Notes under the pieces: generated by a model
What the model was told of the DNA's origin: nothing
Database searches by the model: none
The model's input: only the letters and a program-made list of their open reading frames with translations
Source of the DNA: Podila epigama
Lineage: Eukaryota; Mortierellomycota; Mortierellomycetes; Mortierellales; Mortierellaceae
Assembly (NCBI GenBank): GCA_015679605.1
Contig: JAAAVE010000141.1
Span: forward strand, 1 to 30,538
Direction of reading: 5' to 3'
Length of the DNA: 30,538 nt
Program-made: the position numbers and the translations under genes
In this document: positions 1 to 10,549 of the stretch, in pieces
How positions within the stretch are numbered: position 1 is the first letter of the stretch
Layout: each line of letters begins with the position of its first letter

Positions 1-16
1 TTTTTTTGCATTCTAG

Positions 17-182
17 ATATCGAGATGACGCCCCCACCCAGGCCCAACCATCCAGGCCGAACCACCAAGTCGAACCACCAAGTCGAATCGCCCAAGACCA
101 AGCGACCGAGCTCAAATCGACCGAACATAAGACTGAACAGCCAACGACATCGAAGCACACCAAAAAAAAGAGTAAAAAATAA
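17..182 (+). CDS. C-terminal exon of an unidentified gene (partial, cut by window edge)
   Basis: The window opens with a T-rich tract and a TAG acceptor (bases 14-16). From base 17 one frame stays open (one leftover base, then codons from 18) to a TAA at 180-182, giving about 54 residues. The peptide is hydrophilic, rich in Pro, Gln, Thr and Lys, and ends in a basic tail (KHTKKKSKK). Immediately after the stop comes an A/T-rich 3' UTR-like stretch, with AATAAA at 288-293. No domain can be recognised, and the rest of the gene lies to the left of the window. An alternative is that this is chance open frame in low-complexity DNA; the acceptor, open frame and lysine-rich end together favour a real terminal exon. 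Confidence 0.45.
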
Positions 183-1447
183 AAATAAAATAAAAATAAA
201 ATAAAAATGATAAAGTCCAAAAATAATGTGAATTCACTTTTTCATCTTTGATAAACTTGATTTTCTCTGTACCTGAAATGATTGTACAATAAAGAATGAG
301 TTGATTGCGAATATCTACATGAATGTCTACAAGTGGAATGCCTCTGAATGAATGTCTATAAACGAATGCCAATGTACACTTCAATTTGTTGCCTTGAACA
401 TGAAGACATGACTACAGTTCGTTACATGCTGCCTCTTCATCATGTTTCCACAATCTTTGTTGTGAAGGGAGAAGAGAACGACAAGATAAATGTTGACAGA
501 ACAGGTGAAAATGACAACCGTCGTTTACAAAGAGATATATTAATTTTCCAGAGTGTTTGCATGATGGTATTCAAGCGTTGAATTCAACATTGCTTCTTCA
601 CCCAAAAAAAAATTGAAATTAAAAATTAAAAAATAAAAAATAAAAAATAAAAAAATGTCGACAAAAAAGTCTTGCATTGAATGATCTGTAAAAAAAGTAT
701 CGTTGAACATGATGATTATGTCTTCTTCGTCAATGGTGTTGTATTTAGATGTAACAAAAAATAGTAGTATCATGGCATTGCTTCTTGGGACTTGAGATGA
801 AGAAAGTATGATCCACAATCATGACTTGTGTTCTATTTGGCGGGAGACCCTCGCAACGCATGCGATCAGTTTATGTTTTTGTGCATCGCACTTTGGGACT
901 TGGAGTCCAGATGAAGAATGGTATAAAAGGGATGTGAGTGGTAACAAAGGAATGAGGCCTCAAAGTCGTCACTCTCCACTTACACAGCCAACGTGGGCAC
1001 GCCCTAGCTCTAGATATGACTGCGCGTGAATGTGGTGCTGAAAATAACGTTTAAATGATGGATGGATTTAAAAAATGTAGTGAAAGAGAGGAAATAAGGG
1101 GACTTAACCTTAAAACGAATCACGCAAGTCAACTGTGGTTTGAGCACAATTGCTCAATTTCTTTTTTTTGGCGAAGCAACTATTCAAGAGCGGATAAACC
1201 ATTTCAATTGCGCGATCTCGGAAGAATATCATCGCAGCGTACTGCACATGTACACGGACAGCTTGAGCAAAAAAGAGTGGGGAGGGAAAAAAAAGACGCC
1301 ATTGCGGTTATCAATGGTAACCTATCCGCCACCGTTTGCGTTGCTTTGTCATAATCGATCTTCTATGCAATTAATTCTCACGTCCATTTCCGTTACTCCA
1401 TTCCTCACTTTAGAGTTGGTTTTCGCAAATCTACGAAGGTGGGCAAC
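183..1447. other. Intergenic/UTR stretch without a convincing gene
   Basis: This stretch starts as the probable 3' UTR of the left-edge gene (AAAAT/AAAAAT repeats at 175-210, polyadenylation-type AATAAA at 288-293). It continues with A/T-rich DNA and several short open frames that show no conserved composition. A TATA-like sequence lies at about 922-930 with no supportable gene behind it. The last 400 bases are the upstream region of the glutathione S-transferase gene and include an AGGGG stress-element-like pentamer near 1097 and a short inverted repeat around 1139-1155. None of these sites is proven. Confidence 0.5.
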
Positions 1448-1455
1448 TATATAAA
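1448..1455 (+). promoter_or_regulatory. TATA box of the glutathione S-transferase gene
   Basis: The sequence TATATAAA lies about 112 bp upstream of the ATG. It is followed by a CT/CA-rich leader with repeated CTCAACCACC, which is typical of highly expressed fungal genes. Confidence 0.6.
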
Positions 1456-1566
1456 GGTTCCTTGATTTGCTTCTGGTTCAACATTCACCAACACAATACT
1501 CTTTCTCACTCTCAACCACCCTCAACCACCCTCTTCAGCAAAAAAAAACCAACATCAAACTCCAAC

Positions 1567-2421
1567 ATGGCTCCTTCTTTCCCAATCCCAACAAAGGCTT
1601 CCTCCGAAGAGCTTTCTGAGGCTGCCAAGTCTACCAACACCTCCTTCCAGCTGGCCTACTTCCCTCTTCACCAGCGTGCTGAGCTGATCCGTGATCTCCT
1701 TGCTTTTACCGGTTCCAAGTGGGAGGAACTTCCTGTCGTATGTCACGTCTTCCACTTTTCATTTTTCTCTCTCCATAGCCTCTGAATGAAAACAAGGTCG
1801 AACATAACGCCTGACATTGTCATTCCATTTTTTTCAATTGTACAATTATAGGATTGGGCTACACAAAAGACGCAGGCTCCATTCCAGGTCCTCCCTGTCC
1901 TGTACGAGACCACTCCCTCGGGCACCATCCTCGAGATTGCCGAGACCCAGGTCATTGAACGCTACTTGGCCCACAAGCACTCACTCCTTGGCGCAAACCT
2001 CTGGGAGGAGACCCTTGTCAACGAATATGTCAGCAACACAGACTCTGTTTTCCTCTCCTGGGGTCTGCGCGTCCTTTTCGCCGCGCCCGATGCTCGTCTC
2101 GAGGCCATCAAGACTTTTTTCAATGAGGTCCTCGCTAAATTCATTTCGATCCATGAGGCACATTTGCAAAAGAGCGGCAACACTGGTCATTATGTTGGCA
2201 ACTCGATCACGCTTGCGGATCTCAAGACATCTCAGTTGATTCATCGCTTGACCTTGCTCTTGCCCAAGGATGCACCTGCCTTGCCCATCTCAGAGGAATT
2301 GACCCCCGCTCTGTGGAAAGTGCACCAGATTGTCAAGAAGAACGCGTCATTGGCTGAATGGCATAACAGTGCTCGCCACCAGGAGCTCACACGCAACACT
2401 CGTGCAAGATTCCAGTTGTAA
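1567..2421 (+). CDS. Glutathione S-transferase (sigma/Tyr-type), two exons
   Basis: Cytosolic glutathione S-transferase, predicted to conjugate glutathione to electrophiles or act in peroxide and xenobiotic stress. Exon 1 is 1567-1737, the intron 1738-1851 (GTATGT...TAG, 114 bp) and exon 2 1852-2421, giving 246 residues, a usual GST length. The N-terminal thioredoxin-like domain has the Tyr-type active-site segment LAYFPLHQRAELIR (Tyr31), the cis-proline region QVLPVLYE, and the glutathione-contacting strand AETQVIERYLAHK. The helical C-terminal domain follows, with the NSITLADL segment that matches the usual folding motif around the conserved Asp. The start is the first ATG after a TATA box and CT-rich leader (context CCAACATGG). 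The assignment to GST is strong; subclass and substrate are not determined. Confidence 0.92.
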
Positions 2422-2560
2422 AATAGATATAATACATGAAAAAAAAATGTCGATATAAAGTATCACGAAAACTTTTGATTTATTGAAAATGTTCATGTTT
2501 GAAAAGCCTGGGGAACTTGGTTATTCATCTTTACAAATCGAGGCAACATTTGACCACTTT

Positions 2561-3123
2561 TTAATCGTCAATGTACTCAAGGGGAGTGTTCTTGTCCCAA
2601 ACGCATTTTTCCGAGGTTATCATGAGCGAGGTGAACTCGACCTTACCATTTTTTACCCGTCTTGGCTCGAGCATGAACGTACTTTTCGTCACCAAGGTAG
2701 ATCTTGGTAAAATAGTTTCAGTCAAATGTAACATCTTCAGTGACATAAAGTATTGGGGTATACTCGGAGATGCGCTTCAGCTTGTTCATTATATGGAGAC
2801 CGTGAACGTTTTTCGTCTGTCTTGTTAAGCCTATGAAGCTTGTTCAGCACATCTTCTTTGACATCGCGGAGAATTTTGATGCACTCCTCGTCCGCCTTAC
2901 GAGGGGTGGGCAAACTGTTGCTGACATCAGACAGGGTGGGATCGGTATGTGATGTATGAACGCGTGTTGGATTGCAAAATAAAAAAAGGGTGCGAAAAGA
3001 TGAGACGCGTGTTGGATTGGGTGTGAAATGCTAAGACCAAAACAAGACTTAAGGGTGCCCACCATCTTTTTTCGTCACTTTTACGCCACGCTTTGGAGAA
3101 ACAGCTTTGGCAACCACCTTCAT
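2561..3123 (-). pseudogene. Decayed or mis-spliced small minus-strand gene of unknown family
   Basis: Three coding-looking blocks follow each other on the minus strand. The first starts at an ATG at 3123-3121 and encodes a basic start (MKVVAKAVSPKRGVKVTKKDGG). The second, about 2943-2745, encodes a charged helical block containing KADEECIKILRDVKEDVLNK. The third, 2746-2561, ends with FTSLMITSEKCVWDKNTPLEYIDD and a TAA. Blocks two and three are in different frames and read on smoothly if one frameshift is allowed near 2745; no clean splice pair joins blocks one and two. I do not recognise the family. It may be a pseudogene, a gene with introns I cannot place, or a sequencing error. Its putative start lies only 64 bp from the start of the + strand gene at 3188. 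Confidence 0.35.
2960..3019. promoter_or_regulatory. Direct repeat carrying two ACGCGT (MCB-like) boxes
   Basis: A 15-bp sequence (ACGCGTGTTGGATTG) occurs identically at 2960-2974 and 3005-3019, 45 bp apart. It lies 170-230 bp upstream of the ATG at 3188. ACGCGT is the MluI cell-cycle box bound by MBF-type factors at G1/S genes in fungi. The function here is inferred; ACGCGT also occurs by chance in coding DNA elsewhere in the window. Confidence 0.35.
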
Positions 3124-3187
3124 TTCTGCACAACATTCCCCCCACGTTCAACATCAACCCTCGCACGGAATTGAACGCATCAGGAGC

Positions 3188-6100
3188 ATGAGTTTAGGTG
3201 AAGGAAACAGCCGCAGCGGGCGAATAATGACTGGTGCAGAATTGCTGGTACTCCAACAAAAGATCAAGCCTTACATTCGCAAGGTAAAGAGCGCGCAATG
3301 GACAATGAAGAATGCACAAAAAGATCTTTTTCCTTTTTTTTTTGCAGCATTTTGACTAATTGTGTAAGCATGTCAACTTCTTATCCAGAACCTGCAATCA
3401 CTTGAGCTTACTGATCATGAACGAATCGAATACACCAAACTCGCTCAGCAACTCAGACCACAACTGATTCGGTACATGGAGCATCGCAGGAAGGTCGAAT
3501 CTTCCACCCCAACGGTGGTGCCGTCAAAACCAACACCACTTTCAACTGAGGCTCCATCAGCAGACGTCAACTCACTTGTATCCAGTACGCCACCAAGGAT
3601 AAGAGCTAAAGAGTCAATACAATCAACTACTCGACTCACTGTCAAACCAGACAACAATTTGCAACCATCGACCAGACTCAATGTTCCCATGACAAAAGGT
3701 ACATCTGTCTCCAACACCCCATCAAGGAAACCCATGGCTGCAGTTAAGGGAACCAAAGGAACCAAGGCCGGAGCAAGTACACATGCCAAACCAAAGTTTG
3801 AGATCTTTAGAGACCCCGTGGATGATGGACCAACACCAACAGGGGGACAAAAACCCGTCCAGTCCCAGTCTCGAGGCACGAAGGGAGAGACAAAGGAGGA
3901 TGGTGTTGGAACACCTGCGCCCAAAATTCCTAGCCGTGTCCTGACCGAGAAGTCGCTCCAAAACTCAAACACACCTCTTGTCGCGCGACATGACACACTT
4001 TTCAAGAACGCAAAAGAAGCTTTTCAAAGTAAAATACTGGATTCGATCACACCCACGGCAGCAAAGACCCTGACCAAGGCTAAACAACAGCAACAGCCAC
4101 TTCAGAGTCAAAGTCAACTCAAGCAGTCTCTGAAATCGCAGACAGGACAGCACAAGCTCACTCACAACGCATCGCAGGTGCAAAAGCAATCGCAGACTCT
4201 TTCACAAACGCAGGCAAAGTATACCAGTGCCCACAGAAAACGCCCATTCAACAACGAAAATGAATTATACCCTACCTCTGCACAGCACCTTGGTATTCAA
4301 CAGCCCCCCACCAAAATCATACGCTCTCAAACGGAGGAGGCGTCAAAGGATGAGCAACCATTAGCTCAAGCGTTGGGAGTACCCAACTTTACCAGGATGC
4401 CAGTGGCACCAACACCGATAGAAGACAAGAAATGCAAGACAGAGCCTACAGATCACAAGCTAGAGGCGTTACAGCTGAACGAAAAGAATGACGATATCCA
4501 GATTCAATTACGCTCGGTTACACCTCCACAGGCCGTGGTCGAGATTGCGGCAAGTGTCGAGGATGAAGGAACGACCAAGAGTTTAGATGAACTCTTGGTT
4601 CAGCATACCAGATTCCAAGAGGACCCTCGAGTGCAACAGCGTTCGTCATCAAAGGAGCTAGCGCCACCACTCGTCCATGCAACAACAGGATATGACTATG
4701 ACGAAATCCAGGGCTCGCAAGAGTCCGTCGAGTCGCAAGCCCCGCTTGAGGAAACTCTGCCACGACCTGACTTTTTGTTGGAGGATGTTCAAGAGCATGA
4801 CGAAGATGCGGCTGAAGACTTGGATGGTCAGGATGATGTAAATGACCATGCTTCCTTGGAGGAAACCCTCCCATGCCCAGACTTTTTACTGCAAGAGTTA
4901 CCTGAGCATGAGCAGGAGGACGAGCAGCAGCAAGAGCAGGAGCAGGAGCAGGAGCAGGAACAAGAACTTGAACATGGTGATGAACATAAAGTTCAGGATG
5001 AGGATGAGCACAAGCACAAGCACTGGCCCGGTCCCGGGCACAGACTCGATATTGTTGCTGAACCAGAGTCTGATTATAGACGCGACCTTGTGCACGAGCC
5101 TAAACATGCAATTGATCATGAGCTTGGACAGGACAGTGAAACTGAGCAAGAATTTTTTCCTTCGTATTCTCTGCCTTGCTCGAGCATGAGCATGAGCAGC
5201 TGCGAAGGCTCACTGGCCAGCCAAGATATGGAGTCTATGGTCAGTGAGAGCACAGCGTGTGTGGACGGTGTGTGGTGCATCGATGACGTTTATCATGACG
5301 TCTTGTCGACCACATGCAGCCCGGCGGGCTCTTGGGTTGCTATAGAGACGACAAATCATGTGCAGTTCTGGGAGCTAACGTTGTACTTGGATGAGGAAAA
5401 ATGGATCAGGCAGGCTCAGTATTCCAAGGCGTCTCGTCATTCCGTTCAGGTATCCACCCATTACGCGAGATTTATACTTATTTATATATTTTCTGTTTGG
5501 TGTATCATTTACACTTGGAGTTATGTTCCCTAACTTGTTGCATACTGTATATAGGTTCTTTTTGCCAAAGATGATGTCTTTGCCGTGATTCTCGAGCCCA
5601 GTCGCCTACAGTACACGAGAGTATCCCTTGTAGGAAATGTTGAAGTGGACAATTCTGTAACATGGAGTGCCAAGCCAAGTGCCAAGTTGAACGCATTGAT
5701 TCAAGTGGATGGACAGTGCAACCACTGGATTGTCATGGCAGCACAGGAGGCTGGAACCTTGTCCCTTATCCCTGTCTGCCGAGAAGGAGACACTACTGTT
5801 AACTCAAAGGAACTGCGCTATCCTGACACGGGTGTTCAGGCGAGTTCTTTGTGCTCTGTCCAGAACGCATCATCACTTATCACAGCATCGTTTGGACGGA
5901 CTATTGTTGTTTGGTAAGCTCGCTTTACTATGGTTGTGCAGATGGATTGGCTTTATAACGACAAGTAGACTTGGTCAACAAAGAATTCTCCTTGAATACG
6001 CTGCTGACTGTTTTCCTGTTACTTTGGTTTGCTATTTGCTATTAGGGATATGGCTGACTTGCAGGATACCCCGATCTCAGTGACGGAAGCTACCTGTATC

Positions 6101-7226
6101 GATTCGCACCTTGATTTGAAGGTTGTCTCTGCCAGTGTGCCCCGAATGTTCTTTAAAGAGTACAGCGAAGAAATTGATAAGGGCACTCTTCCTCCTTCTA
6201 AGTGGCCATTGTTGGCCGTTTTGCAAACACCTGGACTTCGCAGAACCATATCTGAGCAAAAGCGAGACCAGTGCAGTCTCTATGCGGTTGGAAAAGGCGC
6301 CGTTCAGCTGATCCATGTTTTTGCTGGCACCAGGCAAGTGTTGTTTCTTTTTTCTTTTCTGTCCATAGGCACGGCACGTTTCTCGCCATTCTTCAACATC
6401 CCACTTTCATCTAAACGCTACCTTCTCTTCCTCTCCCTCTCCCTCGTAATCAAATAGTGAAGCAACCTCTGTGTGTTGTTCATCTCGGTACCTTGCGTGC
6501 CAAGTGCAAAGGGAGGGCAAAGATGTCTTGTGCATGTGGGATGTTTTGAAGTCGCAGCCGCTCTTGGAGATGTCGATGGTGGACCCAGTGACTGTGGCAT
6601 GTCAAAGAGAAGTTACTCACAGTCTGAAGAATACCACGATGACCACTGGCTCTGCTAGAACAAATTCGGGAGTAACAGGAGCTTTACGTAACGCTGGGCA
6701 ACAAGAGAAGCAAGGACATGAGCTAAGGCAAGCGCAACCTGATAGCGAGCGAAGTGAGTCTGAGGATTTGTTTTCATGTGCATCGACATTGTCGCCTCCT
6801 CCGGCGGATGTATCGTTGTCTTCTTCGGAACAACAGGACGATATGATCGGTGACGGAGACACGTCTAGTAAGCCTCCGATCGGGGACAGTTCTAGCCGCA
6901 ATGTCGAATGGGTACGGTCATTGGGTGCCATCGGAGCCACACCTTCTCGAGCATTGACGGAAACTGAGTTTCAGTGCGTAGATGGGTCGAGAACGGAGGT
7001 GGGTCATGGTGATAAGAAGGAAGCAATGCCACGACGCGAGTGGATTGAGCTGGTGTCGGTGGCCTGGGAGGAGCAAAAGGTGCGGTATTCCCTTCATGGA
7101 AATGAGCATTGGGTAGTGCTTGCTCAAAAGGACAGGACGAGCCACTGTCACCAAGGAGCACTGCGGTCCTTGCCCTCGTCATCGGTGCACATTATGGACC
7201 TGGATGCTATACTACCTGTCATGTAA
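3188..7226 (+). CDS. Large WD40-like protein with N-terminal helix, PALB2-like architecture
   Basis: Five exons: 3188-3283, 3389-5449, 5555-5913, 6046-6333 and 6458-7226, giving 1190 residues. Introns 1-3 are GT-AG; intron 4 fits only as GC-AG (AG|GCAAGT). Residues about 16-60 form a charged amphipathic helix (LLVLQQKIKPYIRK joined to NLQSLELTDHERIEY). Residues 60-650 are disordered, Gln-rich at 190-240, with a duplicated acidic motif (LEETLP-x-PDFLL at about 485 and 522) and a Glu/Gln run. From about residue 657 a beta-rich region contains WD-type strand ends (VQFWEL, TIVVWDM, VLCMWDV, VHIMDLD), interrupted in the last blade by an acidic Ser-rich insertion of about 100 residues (roughly 990-1090). 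A short coiled coil, a long disordered middle and a terminal WD40 propeller is the layout of PALB2, and several strand spacings resemble it. PALB2 bridges BRCA1 and BRCA2 in homologous recombination. The identification is an inference; an unrelated WD40 scaffold remains possible. The start chosen is the first ATG in frame. Confidence 0.75.
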
Positions 7227-8070
7227 ATCTCTCGTGTCGCGTAAATCTCGCTGTCTACTTTACCCGTTCTGTAAACATATAATTGCCTTTAACATGAAAT
7301 AAGTGTGTATGTACACACTTTAAGCACACCAGAACTTATCTGGGGGAAAAAAAATCGCGTTCCTGTTGAGGCCAAGATATTTTTCGTGATGACTGCCTTC
7401 TATGTGATATGCGACTCTTTTTGTATCCTTTGTAAAACAAGGCCAAGGCACCTTTGGTTCAGAGACGACATGAATAAATCCTTGATGTTGATGTCAAAGC
7501 GAAATAAAATATCAACAGTGATTTATCGTCTTTGCAGGTGTATGTATGCTACCTTTATTCTTCTTTCACATTCTTTTTTTCAAGTGTTTCTTCTCATATT
7601 TTTTTCCTCTTTTAAGCACTTCTCAACAATGCACTAACCTCAACATTCGACTGCAATACAAGTAGGTAGGCGTCCTTCAAGAAAACGTCTACCCACGTTC
7701 TGTCCCTAAAAAGTCAAGTGTGGAACTCGACAATTTTTATCCCAGTAAGTTTCTGATGACACATGGCAATTTGCATTCGGTGTATGTCTCCATCGAAGCT
7801 TACCTTTTTCTTTTTTCTTTTTTCTTTTTTCTTTTTTTTTTTTTTTTTTTTTGTTGAAACTTGCCAGCGCCAGACCTCTGGACTTCAAACCTGAAGACTA
7901 ATGTCGCATTCCGTCCGTTACAACGTGAAAAGTCTGCATCTCTAATCGATAAGTGGACACGATGAGTGTCTGACTTGCAGAAACGTGTCATTCGAGCACG
8001 TACGGAGGGGCTTCAATTCCATGCTCCTCCTATGACACAAAGCTGTGCTAGATCAATGTTCCTCAAGCAT
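7227..8070. other. 3' flank and gene-poor DNA with a T-rich tract
   Basis: The 3' flank of the WD40-like gene, with an AAATAAG polyadenylation-type sequence near 7297-7303, is followed by A/T-rich DNA. A (CTTTTTT)n/poly-T tract lies at about 7803-7852. Open frames here are short and show no recognisable protein. Confidence 0.5.
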
Positions 8071-8073
8071 TAG

Positions 8074-8644
8074 TTCCCACGTCGAGGCGAGTATTTTCTG
8101 GAGTGGGAGATCAAACCACCAAAGGAATCAGGCTCTAGTCGCTCCTTTCTGGCGGACCAATGGATGCTAGCCAACTTTTTGCAAGGATTCAATTGATTTG
8201 AACCTTCGCAATGGCCGTCCTGTCACCAAAGGCTGGCGCCTTGCAAGTGTACGGCCACAAAATGTCGCTTTTCACCATGGAGTACGTGAAACGGCATCTG
8301 CCATTGGTCCAAGTCTTGCATCTCACACCTAACCATGCGATCTGCACGACGGCTGTCGCATTTTTGGGTGCCTGAGGCTGTTGCAGACACTCAACGTACG
8401 TTGTTGCAAAAATGAAAAAAAAAGATTGATGTAGGAAGCATGCAACTCGAGAACTTTTCTTACTAACATAAGCCTGGCATGGTTTTCATGACTTGATTTT
8501 TAGGATTATCTGGACACGATTGATACTACTGCAGAGATCTGCACTCCACCCGTCGTTAAGTATGATGACGACAACGACAAGACCACGCTGGATGAAGGTT
8601 GTCCGTCAAACATCGGCCCAACTTCGCGCATAAACATGCTATGA
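8074..8644 (+). pseudogene. Relic coding region with frame breaks and one intron-like gap
   Basis: Three stretches look like protein but not in one frame. At 8074-8191 a frame reads through GEYFLEWEIKPPKES and FLADQWMLANFLQGFN to a TGA. At 8171-8329 another frame reads through DLNLRNGRPVTKGWRLASV to a TAA at 8330-8332, then goes on in the same frame to LRLLQTLN at 8395. There a GTACGT donor is followed by a TACTAAC branch-point-like sequence (8461-8467) and a TTTTTAG acceptor (8503). The exon 8504-8644 (DYLDTIDTTAEICTPP to a TGA) is in phase with it. This pattern fits a gene decayed by a frameshift and an in-frame stop. The family is not recognised, and chance open frame is the alternative. 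Confidence 0.3.
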
Positions 8645-9284
8645 TAAGCTTAGTGCACTAAATATAGAAAACTTTATATTTGCTTTCTCTTCTCTTTCAC
8701 AATGTTACAACTCTGGTGTCAAGAAGCCTATCTTTTCATACCCTGTTCATAGCCTTTTCATAACCTTCATATTCAGTCATAACTTACTATGAGCCGAGTG
8801 TTAACTCCGCCACAAATAAGCATAGGTTAACGTGTAGAACCACAAGGGATACGCGAGTGGCTTCAACGAAGCAAGGTGCACTAGCTGGGTTCACCAGCAG
8901 TATGCAGAGGCAAGGAAAGGATAGAAGGATGGATGTAGCAGGTAAGATGGAGTGTAATTTATTTATCATGTCTATCCATGTCTTTCTGAAGATGACGAGG
9001 TTGTTTGTTCGTTTTTTGTGCCCGTACGTGTCCTTGTCTTGCTATCATCCTTCTTGGAAGACCCTTTGACAGCAATCCGCTTTAACATCTTGGATTTAGG
9101 ATTAAGAAGGCCTCGACTTGATGACTCTAATGAGTGACGCCAGATGGGAGGCTTGATGGCGTGGTATGATTGATAGCAGCGGAACATCAGCGGCTCGGCA
9201 GGAAGAAGACAAAAATTAGTACTTCTGAGAAATGAAAACAATACGAACACATGGGAATGTCTCTCAGGTAAGCAAGCCTTGTGC
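8645..9284. other. Intergenic DNA, no supportable gene
   Basis: Only short open frames without recognisable protein features are present. Nothing was seen that looks like a tRNA, a transposase or a terminal repeat. Confidence 0.5.
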
Positions 9285-9960
9285 TCTTCTTGCCAGTCGC
9301 AACCACCATCGTTGTTGAACAATGGATGGGATTATTGGATGCCACTGCAGGGAGCTCTAACTAGAGGCGCCACATGGGATGCAATAACTGCGAAAAAAGT
9401 AAACCCCAACCTCCACAGACCCAGAACATCTCATTAATAGTAAGGCAACTATCCAAAAAGATTCCAAGAGGCAAAGGAAGGGCAGACAAGAAAAAGCTTG
9501 AGCCTTCCACGGTACCAGTCGCAAAACAGTGGTATGAACTCTTGAAGCACACCACAGATCATTGGATGCCATGCAGAAAGCTCTGAACAGAGGTGCCACA
9601 TGGGATGCAATGAACGCGAAAACTAACCCAACGACCACAGACCAAAACCATCCCGTTTGGCTGCATGACAACAAACCATGAGAAGCCTGGAGGCAGAGGT
9701 GGGCAGGTAGGAAAGGCTAAAAAACTCCCGTCATTACCAGCCGCAACTACTGTGGACTCTTTCGCAAAGCAAAGGAGCGCACCATAGGATCATTGGATGC
9801 CATGTAGAAACCTCTGAACAGAGGTGCCTCATAGGATGCAATGAACGCGAAAACTAACCCAACAACCACAGACCAAAACCATCCCCGTTTGGATGCATGT
9901 CAAACATGCGACGAGAAGCTTGGAGGCAGAAGTAGGCAGGTAGGGTGACGAGAGGTGTAG
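9285..9960. repeat. Imperfect tandem repeat, about 230-bp period, nearly three copies
   Basis: The landmark ATTGGATGCCA recurs at about 9334, 9561 and 9792. It is followed each time by a CTCTGAACAGAGGTGCC-like block, then GGGATGCAAT/AGGATGCAAT, CGAAAACTAACCC and a CACAGACC-AAACC-like block. It is preceded by an ACCAGTCGCA/ACCAGCCGCA block. Copies 2 and 3 are closest to each other; copy 1 is more diverged. No coding frame is preserved across all copies, so this looks like non-coding tandem duplication. Confidence 0.75.
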
Positions 9961-10371
9961 AGGTGTAGAGGTGCAGAAACTAAATGGTATTAATACAATT
10001 ACCTGAATCGATTTCGAGTGCAAACAGCAAATGATGGATGCATTGCATTTCAAAAAGAAAGACATCACTGAATTTACGTTGTAAGTTCTGGTTGATGGCA
10101 ACATCAGTCACGTGTCACATTATTATTATGTTGTCCCTTTCTCCATACAGGCAAAAATGCCACCCCACTCTTTCAAATTAGAGGGTAAAGTAAAATTTAG
10201 GTTTCTGCCCTAGCCTCCACACCTTATACCTACACGAACAAACGTTTTCGTTGTTGCTACGAACCCACACTCTTTTCATAAACAGGATCTGAAGGGATTA
10301 CTATTACAAGGCTCCTTTGAGCAAGGGTCTGGACGAATTGCAACTGTAAGGTTTTTTTTTGAGGAAAGGCT
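9961..10371. other. Intergenic DNA, no supportable gene
   Basis: A short GTAGAGGTGTAGAGGTG microrepeat lies at about 9955-9973. The rest is A/T-rich sequence with no convincing open frame. Confidence 0.45.
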
Positions 10372-10521
10372 GATTCGCGTATTATGATCAGAGTAACTCA
10401 AAGGAACTGGATTCGCGTATCTTCATCAGAGTAACTCAAAGCAATTGGATTCGCGTATTGAGATCAGAGTAACTCAAAGGGACAGATTCGCGTATTGTGG
10501 TCAGAGTAGCTCAAAGGGACG
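10372..10521. repeat. Four-copy 37-38-bp tandem array with GAGTAACTC motif
   Basis: Units begin at 10372, 10410, 10448 and 10485. Each starts GATTCGCGTAT and continues with a TCAGAGTAACTCAAAG block (TAGCTC in the last unit). GAGT-N-ACTC is an inverted repeat, so each unit carries one dyad. The array ends about 30 bp before a TATA box. It is contiguous, unlike CRISPR spacing, and reads like a tandem transcription-factor binding array. Confidence 0.8.
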
Positions 10522-10549
10522 CTAATATAGGCATCCGCACTTTCCCGCT

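Noticed and set aside
1055-1454. Small genes upstream of GST
   Set aside because: The open frames overlap each other, lack recognisable protein features and cover the GST promoter.
3445-4005. Minus-strand frame of 186 codons
   Set aside because: Antisense to the large exon of the WD40-like gene, with no independent coding signs.
10372-10521. CRISPR-like array
   Set aside because: The units are contiguous tandem repeats with no unique spacers, and the DNA is fungal.
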